Source: Trichoplax sp. H2 (lineage: Eukaryota; Placozoa; Uniplacotomia; Trichoplacea). Taken from it: a DNA stretch of 64,000 nt. Both the position numbers and the translations under genes were made by a program. A model generated the notes under the pieces. It worked only from the letters and a program-made list of their open reading frames with translations, was not told the origin of the DNA and did no database searches. The DNA is taken from positions 1-64,000 of the forward strand of contig NOWV01000031.1 in the NCBI GenBank assembly GCA_003344405.1, read 5' to 3'. Numbering within the stretch: the first letter of the stretch is position 1; each line of letters begins with the position of its first letter. Shown here piece after piece: positions 15,753 through 28,000 of the stretch.

Positions 15753-18720
15753 ATGGACAATCAATCGGTAGCATCAGACATTGCTCAACAAATAAAATTT
15801 CTTTGCAAATTGGGGCAGCAAAATCATAAATCAAAAAAGGTCCAAGAGGCACTATCTTATTATTCGCTAGCTTTAGAACTAATTCGGTCGTTAGCAGAAA
15901 TTCCTTCCGACCTTGATGAACTTCAGTATGATATTTATCTTGCTGTTTCTGATATTTATATACAACAAAAAGAGTGGGCTAAAGCTAGTGAATCCTGTCA
16001 GAAAGCACAAAATTTGGTAGACAAACCACACCAATTAATGAAAATTGCTCGAAATTTAGATAGAATAGGCGAGATTAAAAGATCGTGTCGTGATTGGAAT
16101 GGGGCATTGAATGAATATATAACATCTCTGGATATAAAGCTACGTGTATTAGAAAACGACGATATCGATATTGCTGGATCATACAATAACATTGGAAATA
16201 TCTATTGCGATCTAGATAAATATAAAGAATCGCTTTCTATGTATGAGAAATCACTCGAAATTTATATAGCAAGATTAGGCGATAATGATCTCCAGGTCGC
16301 CACATTATATAATATCATAGGTGTTGTCTATCATTATCAAGGCAAATGTGATGAGTCGATTTCTATGTATGAGAAATGCCTGAAAATTCGGTTATCGCAA
16401 CTCGGTGATCATCATCTTGATGTTGCAACGCTATATAATAACTTGGGAGCTATTTATCATTATCAAAGTAATTATGATCAGTCAATTTCTTGGTATAAGA
16501 AGTCATTAGACATTCAATTATCTCAATTTGGAGAATATCACCTTGATGTTGCCGAGATATATTATATCCTGGGACTTGTTTTTTACGAACAACATAAATA
16601 CGATGAGTCCATTTACATATATAGGAGATCGCTAAAAATTCGATTACTGCTGCTTGGCGATAATCATCTTGATGCTGCTACATTATATAACAACCTAGGT
16701 GTTGTTTACTGTGATCAAGGCAAATATGATGAATCAATATGTATGTATAAGAAATCTCTCCAAATTCGTTTACCACAACTTGGCGATAGTCATCTTCATG
16801 TTGCAGTCTCCTTTCATGGGTTAGGAGTTGTCTATAATGATCAAGGTAGATATGATAAATCTCTTTCAATGTATAATAAGGCACTCAAGATTTACTTAAA
16901 ACGATTTGGTGATAATCATCATTATGTTGCAAAGATATATAATAGGATAGGAAACATTTACAGTAATCAAGGCAAGCATGACGAAGCTTTTTCCATGTAT
17001 TATCAGCTTCTAAAAATTTATTCACAAGCCTATGGGGATAATAATCATCCTGAGGTTGCTGCATTATATAAGAAATTGGGAATTGTATATTATCATCAAG
17101 CCAAATACGAACAAGCTCTTTCGATGTATCAAAATTCACTGCAAATGTATATGCAGATTTCTGATGATCAGCAACCCTTTGTTGCTGATTTATACAACGA
17201 AATCGGTAGAGTTTATGCTAAGCTAGGGAGATTTGATGATGCTCTATCTTTATGCCAGAAGTCATTGAGTATCATATTAAATCGGAATGGTAAAAATAAT
17301 TACTATGCGGCTAAGTCGTATGAATATATGGCCTTTGTGTATTGCATTAACTCTAAGTTTGATGAAGCTATTCCTAAATATCAACAGGCAGCTACTATTC
17401 TACGTAATCTTTTAGAGGAAAATCATCCTCAAATTTCTAAACTTTACGATGATATGGCAGATTGTTATGAACAACTGGATCGAAATAAGGAGGCTACTGA
17501 TTTACGCAAAAAATCGAAATTTATTCAAAGTCAATTAAAATCTGAAGGTGCAGTAAATGAAAGACTTGTCAGTTGCGTGACACCATCTCAAGGTAATTCT
17601 TGCATAAGCGTATACCTATGTAGAAGTGATTACATATTTATTTTAATACAATTTTACAGGCGCGTAATAGACTATTCCTTATGTAGTATCCACTTCCGTA
17701 AATATTATGATGATTTACTTAAATCATTCTAATATTTACATTGCTGATAGCCTTGATTATTAAATCAAGATGAGTAATTGGGTACCGTAATTTTCAGTCG
17801 CCTTGATCCTTTTTTAGTGTGCCATGTTTTTACTAAGTAATGATTCTTTTAGACTTTATAGAGTTCGATAATATCTTAGTGCTTTAGCAATTAAGACATG
17901 GATATTAGTATCTCAGTAGCGTTTATGAAATGTATCCGTTATTAATAGCGCGTGCCTAAGTTAAATTACTATATCCCTAAAATCTGTTTGTGCATAAAAG
18001 TTAACCTTTGAATAGTATTGATAAATTAAAATGAGCATAACTGCTGCTGATATATTCGCTTCCTACTAGTACAAAACGCATTAGCAAATTTAAGAGAATT
18101 TAAGTCCTAAAGTACTAATTTTGACTACAATAAAATGAAAGACATCAGTGAAATTCGCTTTTTCTTTTTAACAATATGTAAAACTGATTGGTGATTACTG
18201 CTAGGATGTAAAACAGTAGAAAATACAGGATCTAATCAAGATAGTAAAGTAATATCGTCTGATGTACAACAGACGAAGGAAGACACAAAAGCCATAGAAG
18301 ACTTTGAAGGTTAGTCATCAAGAGAAACCAGTCACTGGACTCTATTTTTCCTATAATACATTAATAATTACTTTTCATGAGATGAGTAAAATATAAGTGA
18401 ATTGCCTAATGTGAAAGAAATTTATCGTGAATCATGAATATAATGATATTTTACTCATTACAGATGATATAAGTTAGGGTGATCATAGATTGTTTCTTTA
18501 AAATTTTTTATTACTTACAGAATTCTGCATTTTTTGAATATGCTTTAGAGAAGGAATAGAATCACAGTATTTATATTAGTTTGATTCTATTTTAGCAATT
18601 AAGATGAAATATTAAACAATTAACGGTGAATTCATTGAATTATTTCATTTCTATTCTACAGTTTTTCAGCAACAGCTACCAGAATATCAAGTTTTATCTT
18701 GCGGCCGAGGTAAGAAATAA
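15753..18720 (+). CDS. TPR protein A (3' end uncertain)
   Basis: Exon 1 (15753..17592, 1,840 nt) starts with an ATG in good context (gcATGG) and encodes 613 residues with about 14 TPR units of ~42 residues, each reading like HLDVATLYNNLGAIYHYQ. Phase-1 exons follow: 18205..18309, an acidic Ser/Gln linker, and 18662..18709, whose FQQQLPEYQVLS segment resembles an exon of gene B (27441..27491). Reading through the last donor ends at TAA 18718..18720; splicing onward would lead to the decayed death-domain-like sequence at 18890–19145. TPR arrays bind peptides and build protein scaffolds; no enzyme domain is present here. The 5' exon matches gene C in length exactly and in sequence strongly. The intact frame over 1.8 kb argues that the TPR part is functional. 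Partner and role are unknown. Confidence 0.8.
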
Positions 18721-18889
18721 TATTGGTAAAGGACAAAGATAGAATGATTTTGTGTAGAACTACATTACTACTAAGATGTATCGTAGACAGTACGGTAACT
18801 TTTCAGGTCTTTCAAGAACATTGAAATTAATCAGCTTTTAATACTTTCAATTTATTTAATTTACCTGACTATAGAGGTTTACAATTCGT

Positions 18890-19145
18890 GTCTGATATTA
18901 TAACCAGTTAACTTCGTATTGCAAGCCTATTCCATCTAGAGGATCAGGTAGCATTACCTTCTAAGAAGTGGATGAGATTACAGTTTAAATGATATTCGAG
19001 AATGCATGGAGGAAGCATTTAGAATTTTGAATTTATAGCTGCAGGAAGGTTGTCAGAAAGCTGGTGTTTGTGAATTGATATAGGCCTAAAGTGCTAGGGG
19101 TTAATATGGTAATGTAAATCTGATGGAGGAGGAATTGGATCAGCG
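18890..19145 (+). pseudogene. Decayed death-domain exon
   Basis: After a possible acceptor at 18877 (gactatag) the frame begins EVYNSC, which resembles ESFNKC at the start of gene B's last death-domain exon. Further on, one frame reads ILNL, stop, LQEGCQKAGVCELI, then after more stops SARG and NLMEEELDQ. This resembles the last helices of a death domain (L.LWLQ...A...ELI..L), with Trp probably mutated to TAG. Several in-frame stops and shifts make it non-coding. It sits just past the last exon of TPR gene A, suggesting that A once ended in a death domain. Weak similarity: treat as a suggestion. Confidence 0.45.
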
Positions 19146-19149
19146 AACT

Positions 19150-20104
19150 TTGCAGTATAGTCTGTGACATGCAGACTTCTTGTCCGAGTTATAGAAATGG
19201 GCAAAGAATAAGCAAAGTGATGTCATGTAATATATAGAATTGCTAAAAAATAACGCTTTCAAGTAATTATGAACATCTCTAAATTAATTTCAAGTATTTT
19301 ACTAGTTAAGGTTGCTGTTTTGGTATTGTAAATATTAAATTAATACTTAAATCGATAACTTCAACATCGTAAAGTAATGTGGTCGCTACATAAAATCATC
19401 AGAGATAGTTCTCCATTGATCATCTTGCATGGTGAAGTGCCACTAGGTAGCAGCTAGATGAGGCAGATATTATTAACAGTAAATGTAATTTCTTAACGTA
19501 AAATGTTTGATTGGTGAAATTTAAAGTACCGGTATTCTTCTGGAATTGAAACGTTTTTATATTACTGTCAATTAATTATATACTTCAATTTTTCAATATA
19601 ATTCGATATGAAATCATGATTTAAATTATTTGAAACGGGGTGTATGGCTCAATTAATTTAATTTAAAAACAAGATTTGCAACTAGACTTTGTATTATTGA
19701 AGCTAAAAATAATTTACAACCGATGGAGAACTCTTAAAATCTCGTTTTTGATTACTGAATTGCTAGAGACAACGTAGTTCTGGTATTTTCGACTTTGAAT
19801 TAAAAATTTTGATGGTACATGGATACATGAAACCAAGAAAGTCTAGTGAAAGAATCAAGCGATTCTAATTGAGTCGAGTTAACTCGTTACGGAGGTGATC
19901 TTTTTAAAGTTTGACGGTTAACTTTACTGGAATTTGCATAAAATAATGAGGATCAATCTTTCCTGAATCTTCTACCTCTTTAACTCGAACTCAGTAGTTT
20001 TACTATTCCAGTTGTGTTTATTGATAATGAATGAGATAGATCATTGATAAAGTTTACTATGGTTACCGCGCCATTATTTTCTGGCCAATATCATCTTTCG
20101 TTAT
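19150..20104. other. Intergenic, nothing recognised
   Basis: AT-rich sequence between the decayed death-domain exon and a tandem repeat. No exon or RNA gene seen. Confidence 0.4.
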
Positions 20105-20640
20105 CGTAGTACTAGACTAGATGGCCATTGCAACTATCTTTACTGTCGCGGTCCTCACCGACTACTTTCTGACAAGCTTACTAGTCTAACATTAAGCTCT
20201 TACCGTAAATTGTTTGTACAGATTGATACCCTAATCTAACGTAATATCGAATCTAATTCTAGTGCTGCAATCCTAACAGCTCAGAACGACCTTTTTAAAA
20301 GGCTACTCATTATTTGTTAAGCATTATTACAATATTACTAGACTGGATGGCGATTTCATCTAATTTACTTTCGCGGTTCTTACTGACTCCTTCCCGACAA
20401 GTTTACTAGTTTAACATCAAGCTCTTTCTGAGAGTTGCTTGTGCAAATTGATGCCCTAAGCTACTGTAAGATCCAGTCTAATTCTAGTGCTGCTACTCTA
20501 ACAACACGGAATTACCCTTTTGAAAGGCTACTCATTATTTGCTAAGCATTACTACAGTAATACTAGACTTGGTCCCTATTTCATCTATTTTACTATATCG
20601 GTCCTCACCGATTACTTCCCGACCAGTTTATTAGCTGTTA
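20105..20640. repeat. Tandem repeat, ~225-bp unit, ~2.4 copies
   Basis: Units begin ACTAGACTAGATGGCC (20111), ACTAGACTGGATGGCG (20338) and ACTAGACTTGGTCCC (20562), each followed by a CGGTCCTCACCGA-like word and a long stretch ending AAAGGCTACTCATTATTTG. Spacing is about 227 and 224 bp. No coding frame is shared between copies. Confidence 0.85.
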
Positions 20641-21389
20641 TAATACCGTTAGAATCCGAAAGTATTAATTTTATAATTGCCTTACTGATACTAAATTTAG
20701 TACAACTATTATTAGAGTATTTTGATATTATGATTATGATTACATGTTTCATGTTATAGTCGCCGAACGTTGTTCTAGACAAGAGTCTTAGAGAAAGTGG
20801 GTTAACGTGGGGAAATCGTTTTCCATAATTAGTGGAGTGATGAAGACTAAATTAAGAGATAGAGATAGCAATAATAATATGTTTACGCATAGACGTTTTC
20901 TATACTGTATAATCAGAGTTTCTCTTAGAATAAAGACTACAGCTGCTAACGACTTTAGTTAAGACTTGGCTTTGTGTCTTAAAAGTTAACTTGTGTTTTT
21001 CTTGTTGCAGTTGCTGAGTTGTGGCACTAGTCTAGCATCAATCTCTTGCAAGAGGATAATATTATCAGAAAGAAAGCACTGTACAAACAGAACCTTTCTA
21101 CACTGTATAGTCTAATTGCAACATCATTTTGGATGTGTCGAAATGGGTGGACTGTACACCGTACAGTGTATATATATTATGCACTCGAGATTGCAATTTT
21201 TGCATCAATTTATACAAAATTGATGCAAAGGATGGGTATTTTTGAAGCGTTTTACTTCTGGTTTTTTACCATTCCAACATATCAAAGAAAATAGAACACA
21301 TTACAGTATATAGGTAGACACAGATTTCTATGTTCTCTTTTACTGTGGTTTAACATGGAAACATGTTAAGCCATGTTCAGGGTGGAAGG
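20641..21389. other. Spacer, no gene called
   Basis: Two short plus-strand open frames (20520–20759 and 21046–21294) are hydrophobic and AT-driven and have no recognised motif or splice context. I see no real gene. Confidence 0.35.
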
Positions 21390-21850
21390 GTGGGGTTATA
21401 GTATTACTGTTACCATAACAACTGAGAATTACGCTTCTTAAAAGATCAAAATCAGCCAAGTGTGCGCGATTATAGTATTGCTACGATAACGGCTCAGAAC
21501 TACTTTTCTAAAAGGCTTAAAATCAGTCGAGATACACTGTACTATAATCCGTAAAAGTAAACTACTGCATCGATTCAACTTTTCTACGTTGTACTGTAGA
21601 GTGTTTGGTGCGATAACACTTTAAGTAGATAACATTCAAGTTGGAAGTCATAACAAGTCTTTGATTTAACATTTTAACGTACGCTTATGGGATGGTAGTG
21701 AAGGATAGAAGATCATTGTAGAGTGTTTGATGAGATAACGCTTAAAGTAGCTAACATTCAAGTTGGAAGCCGTAACAAGTCCTTGGCTATACATTTTAAC
21801 GAACTCCTGTGGGAGTTTGGGATGGTCAATTGGTAATGTATGATAGAAAA
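21390..21850. repeat. Two short imperfect tandem duplications
   Basis: First, about 70 bp (AGTATTACTGTTACCATAAC, then ATCAAAATCAGCC) is repeated as AGTATTGCTACGATAAC, then TTAAAATCAGTC, at 21400–21530. Second, about 110 bp beginning GTAGAGTGTTTG at 21596 is repeated at 21718, sharing ACATTCAAGTTGGAAG and CATTTTAACG. The second copy runs into a minus-strand open frame at 21923..21666. Confidence 0.75.
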
Positions 21851-21923
21851 TAGTTTTAGGATAGTTGCAGTCATTGGATAGGCCACAAATTTTCTCAATC
21901 AACGCATCCCAGGCAGATGCCAT
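21666..21923 (-). CDS. Hypothetical small ORF upstream of gene B
   Basis: An ATG-started open frame of 85 codons (MASAWDALIEKICGLSNDCN...) divergent from TPR gene B, with 124 bp between the two start codons. The first ~45 residues look protein-like; the last part lies in a local duplication and is probably not coding, or the frame is a first exon whose donor I cannot fix. I do not recognise a family. It might be a relic or a genuine gene sharing a divergent promoter with gene B. Confidence 0.25.
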   Translation of the reverse strand: MASAWDALIEKICGLSNDCNYPKTIFYHTLPIDHPKLPQEFVKMYSQGLVTASNLNVSYFKRYLIKHSTMIFYPSLPSHKRTLKC

Positions 21924-22047
21924 TTTAAATAGCGTTGGCTAATTAGCTTGAGGAATAACATAGAAGTAAGAATAAATTCTTGACGGATCACTGAATAGCA
22001 GCTAAGGTACACGTGTTAGACAGTGTATCTCTTTCGATCTATTCGAT

Positions 22048-25000
22048 ATGGCTCTACATCCTACCCAGTTGGACATCCTAGAACGCTTACTGTTACTCTA
22101 TGAAGACGGTCGCCAAAGTCAGCAAAATTATAGAGATGAAGAAGCACTTTCCAGTTATTTACATGCTATCGATGAAATCCAATCCATCGTTCAACCAACT
22201 ACCGAATTGGATGAATTACAATACGATATCTATCTTAATATTTGCGACATTTACATACGACAACACCAATGGGTGAAAGCTGATGAATTATGTCTGAAAG
22301 CAAAGAAAATAGCATTAAAAGTAAACGATCAGTTGAAAGTTGCTCGATGTTTAGATCGCCAAGGCGACATTCAATCACTGCAAGATAATGCAAGCGGAGC
22401 TTTAGATGATTATGTTAAATCACTGAGTATTAAGTTACAGTTATTAGGAGACAATAATCTAGATATTTCCAGCTCTTATGGCAGAATTGGAATCGTCTAC
22501 TACAACCAGGGAGAGCTTGATGAAGCTCTTTCGGCGTATGAAAAAGCGCTAAAAATCGATGACAGAATATTTGGTCGTAGTCATCCCTGTGTTGCAGACT
22601 TGTATACCAGCATTGGTAAAATATACGATGATCAGAAAAAGTACAGTCAAGCGTTAAACAACTACAAAACGGCTCTTGAAATATGCAAGCATGTATATGA
22701 CGATAATCATCCTAATGTTGCTCAGTTATATGCTAGCTTAGCAAGTATATACTACAAACAAGGTAAGCACAAGCAGGCTCTTTCTATGTTTGAAAAATCG
22801 ATAAAAATGGTCAAGCAAGTACATGGCGAAAATCATGCGGATATAGCTGTTTGGTACCAAAACATAGCATTAGTGCTTCTAAATCAGGCAAAGTATGATC
22901 AAGCCATAACAATGTATAATCAGGCTATCAAAGTTTTACGTAATCTTTTCGGTGAAAGTCATCCTGATATTACCCAAATCAATAGCAAGATAGCCGATAT
23001 AAATTATCAACGATATCAATCCGATATTGCTGTTCCAACGAAAGAAAGTGGTAAGATAGTTGTAAGATGATCGTGAATAGAAATAGAATAAATTTATGTT
23101 CAATTAGTACTTATAGCGAGTAGTTTAAATGCGAAAGAATTTGTACTGTGTGACTTGTTAAATAAGTCGATACGGATATCCTCTTTCCACTAGTTCATTG
23201 CGTAACTGACCAGCATAAAGAACCCAATGAACGAATAAACTTAGCCAGTAGTTTTTTATATAAGGTTTACATAGTAAGGTATCAACGTGTACACTTACTT
23301 GACTTATAGGAAGTGAAGAATCTAACTCACAATATACGAAAGAAGAAAATGAAGCTATAAAAGAATTTATCGGTTTGTATTGAGGAGAAAGATTGTATTT
23401 TCAATATCGCAATCGTGACGTAATTATTGGTCGTTGTTTTACAAAATAATTATAGCTTAATGTCTTGTAAGAAAGTTGCTTAGTGTACTGATTGACTTGA
23501 TAATATATCAGATACAACTGCTTTAAGGCGTTTCGAAAAATTAAAAAGTGTTCTAATTTACACCTTATAATGCTGTACAGATGCGTGTTATTCTACGATT
23601 GCAAACTCCATTGGAAGTCATTGGATTGCATTGGCTTCTGATCTGGGCCTTTCCGACCATGATATTAACTCCATTAAGAAACAATCTAGCAGTTCACCTA
23701 CTCAGTCCACTTTAGCAACGCTAATGCTCAATTATTGGCGCAAGAGAAATTTAACACAAGATAACCTGACAATATTAATGAAGAGTCTTGCTGATTTAAA
23801 ACAAAAAAAAATAGTATCTAGTTTGAATAATCTTTTAATTGAAAATAAAAAGAATCCACTATGTTCTAAATACGTCACTACAGTTTTACAAGGTAACAGA
23901 TTTAATGCTATCATTTAAATGAAGTGCTATTTTAAAATATTGCTTTAATTTAATCGTGAATAGAACTTACCCAAAAGAATACAGATCTAGAAAATGGTGA
24001 TGGAAACGCAGATAGAGATGGTAAGAGGACACAAACTACATTGTGATGCATCTTGTTTCTTGTAAAATATCCGTAATCTTTTAATAATACGGCTTGCAGA
24101 ATGTAATCAAGTTGTAGTCTTTAGCAGCTACGTAGTCAGGTATTTCAGTCTAGCAGAGTATTACTGATAGCCGATGTATGCAGCTTTATTGTCATACTGG
24201 TTTATGGTAATAATGTAATTAAACTAGAAAATCTAACGATAGGATATTCAGTATCATAATGCCTAAAAAATTAATAAGCTATGAGTAGGTGGTGCATCTT
24301 ATCAAAATTCTATAAAGTAATGTTATCGATATCTGACAGCTATAGAGTAAAGCATTTCAGTACGTTAATGTTATAATAAAAAATTTAGAAAATTTCTACA
24401 TTTGTATAGGATAACACATATGCGATCCATTAGTAATACATAACAACATAAGTGCTATTAATGATAATAATAAAGCTTCAGTAATGAGCTAATTAGTTAT
24501 TAATATTGGCAAATTTATGGCTATATTAATGTATTTTATCTAGCTGTAGAAGATAAAGAATATCTAGAAGACTATAATAGAGCATTAGAAGATGGTAAAT
24601 GTAGTAATGATTTTACTAAAATTGTCATTGTCGGTCCTGAAAATGTCGGTAAATCATCTATTATGAATGCATTTACTGAGGATGGAAAACTTAAGGAAAC
24701 CCGCCAAACTGAGGTTGCTGAAGACACTAACAAATTAGTAAATCTTATCACATTTGATATTTTGAATAAGAAAGTAGTTGATTTTAGAAAAGTATTACTT
24801 CAGAAAGTACTCTTGGCAATAGAACAGTTTAAAAATCAAACTGACCCTAAATCAACCGTTAATCAACAAGACGAATTGAACGCCAATCAAGAGGACAAAA
24901 TCAACACCACATCTGATCATTCGCGTGGCCAAATGACCACTACAACTGAAAATAATTTAGAAATAACGAAAGATGTGAACGAATTAGCTGTTGCAGAAGT

Positions 25001-28000
25001 AATAGAACCTACATTAAAAGCTGAAACAGTGGATAGTTCTACAGATATCGATAATAATGCTGTAAAAGACGCAGAGAATAGCTCTATACCGAAAAATTAT
25101 CCCACTCAAACTATACCTAAAGTAAATCATAAGCTCTCAATTTATGAAGATTTAATACGATCTCTGACGGATACTAAGGGCAAGAATGAAGATGATAATA
25201 CTAAAGATAATCGCTACGGAAAGCTAGTCGATTTTGGAGGTCAAGCTATCTATTACGTAGCCCATCGCCCATTCCTATCTGGAAAGAGTATCTATGTGTT
25301 AGTTTTTAATATCAACCATACAATTGATACTCCAATAGAGGGCCGAAATAATAAAACCTCGGATGTGACCTACCGACAAGCTATGCAAGAATGGCTAACC
25401 TCGACAATCAGTAGCCACGACGGTGAAAGTACTATCGATGTGAAAATTGGTGAGGAATATGCGTCATACGATCTGCCGATTGTTATCCTGGTAGCATCAC
25501 ATGGTGATCTAGTAAAGCCTTCGGAACACCGTAAAAAATTTAGAATTTTCAAAAATGCATTAGTCGAAGATATGCCAAAATATAGACGAAATATATGCAG
25601 TTCAAACATAATATTTCACTGTAAACCAAATGATAATACCAAAGCATCTGTTAAGCAAAGACGTGATACTAGTAGTACCCTGCATCAATTAATCAAGCAA
25701 TTTGCTTTGAGTCAGCCGTTTATGAAAGAAGAAATTCCCATTCGATGGTATATTATGGCATCAATACTACATACGTCAGTTGACGATAAAAGTAAGGAAA
25801 CTGCATCAAAATCTAGCTATAAAGATATCTTACATCGAATACACAACATCATGAAATACGATGAAATTAGACAGCTAACTAAAGATTGTGAATTGTATGA
25901 GGACGAAAAAAAATTACGAAGTATGCTGTTGTACTTACATCATATAGGCGATATCGTATTTTGTGAGAAAAAAGGGTGCGATGCAATGGTAGTAACTAAT
26001 CTGGATTGGCTACTTGGAATATTTCGATCGATTATCAAAATTGGTGATGATAATACATGAATGTTGATTAGACAGTTGCTTTAAAACTGCTCGCGAAACT
26101 GGTAAAATGTCAGAATCATGTATTGATGCAACTCTTGCTAACAGTGAAATAAAATTAAATAAAGACGAAAAGGAGTTTATTATACAATTAATGGAGAGCT
26201 ATGATATCATTTGCAAGATAGAGAATAAAAATCAGAAAGGAGATGATGGTCGCCAGTTTATTGTGCCGTATTTGCTATATTCATCAGATAAAATGAAAGC
26301 TGATGATTGTATTCTTTCCGATTGGTTATACATTGGATACGATTGTGAAATTATACCCTATATTCCTGACGGAATATTTTACTGCCTTTTATCAGCGTGT
26401 TTAAAGATATGGAATGTGTTAGACGTAGAGATCTACCGTCGATCTGCAAAATACAAACTGGAATTTCCTTATGGGATTATAATCAAGAAAGAAGATTCAT
26501 ATATTGGTTTACAATACTGTTACAAGGCTGAAAATAAAGCAATTGCTGAATACGTTAAAAAGGATATTAAATCTTCAATCAATGCTAATAAACCACAAGA
26601 AAAGATTAGAGACACTTTAGACACAGTAGTTAGTGAGAGGATGCCAAAATTTCAGAATGCACACTGTCAATTTTTTGTTAATTGCTCCTCATGTGGAGAG
26701 AAAACAACAATTACAAGCCATTTAAATGGACAGTTGACTTATATCTGTTGTTCAGAATGTAATACGCACTTCAAATCAACAGCATTAAGCCAGTGGATGG
26801 GTGATAAGCTGGAAGAATTACCAGGTATCGATTGGATATTGAATTTTAGTTTAAATTGTTATTCTTTCATATATTTTAATTTAAAACTATACGCCTGTTA
26901 AATAATGTATATCATCTGCACTTACTTGCACCGTTGCCGATTTACGATGCCCTATTTTTAAATTAGATATATCTTTATAGAACTATCAATTTATCACAAA
27001 ATTGTTAAGGGGAAGGCTGTAAATTTTCACATATCCATAAAGACAGTGATATATCAAGAATATCAATTTAATTAATGTAACGTAAATGCATGTAGTGCTA
27101 GAAATTATTTAATTAATTAACTGGCAAATTTCAGTCAATTTTTCGCAGTCCATTAAGCCTTTCTTGGATTTATAGAAAAAATATTTCACTCTATTTATGA
27201 ATTCTACGCAAAGTTGATACCGTTGAAATTGTGGGCAATTCGCAAAAGAAAATTTCTATGTTATCTACTTGAGGTTAATGTAGTACCACTAAGTGGCATA
27301 TTACAAATTTTACGTCACGGATGATAGACCACAACTGAGTTTTTTTTAATTGTATTGGATTAACATTATAATGGCCGATGCAACAGATAAAGAATCGTAA
27401 TAGAAATCAGTCGATTTTACTACTCTATTTTTATCTTTAGGTACGCAAGCACTATGCAAATATCAAGGGTTTTCTTACCAATTACATCGAGGTATTACCT
27501 TTTAATTTAAATTATTGGTAACTTAACTTCATTCATTATCTGTACATGCCATAATACGTATATTAAGAGGTGTCATTCTATTACAAACATCATTCCTTAA
27601 ATGAATAATTTAATACTAATTTTAAAATGTGATTTAGATTTATGATTTTAAACCTATGCTGTGTAATATGCTATATAAGTGAATGGTGACCAATAGATTA
27701 TACTTATATTTATAGACGTTAGTAGAGAATTGTTGTAAATATGCAGAAATGTCCTACCATTAGGATTAATAATTTACTATTGATTGTTGGTCGAGAATTC
27801 AACAAGTATTACTTATCATTTATGTAAGAAATCGATAACATACGTACTAGAATGATAATCATACAAAAATTGAATACACTAACGGTAAATTTGAAAAAAA
27901 TCTTAGTAAGCAAAGAGTATATAGCACTTCCTTTTAGTTGATAGATCGCTTATAAACGCCGCTTATAAATCTTTTGCTTCATGAAGAAATGATTCATTCT

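Noticed and set aside
15998-17226. Minus-strand and alternative-frame ORFs within the TPR exon of gene A
   Set aside because: Shadows of the repetitive TPR coding frame; the same holds for those in the gene C exon at 35225–36565.
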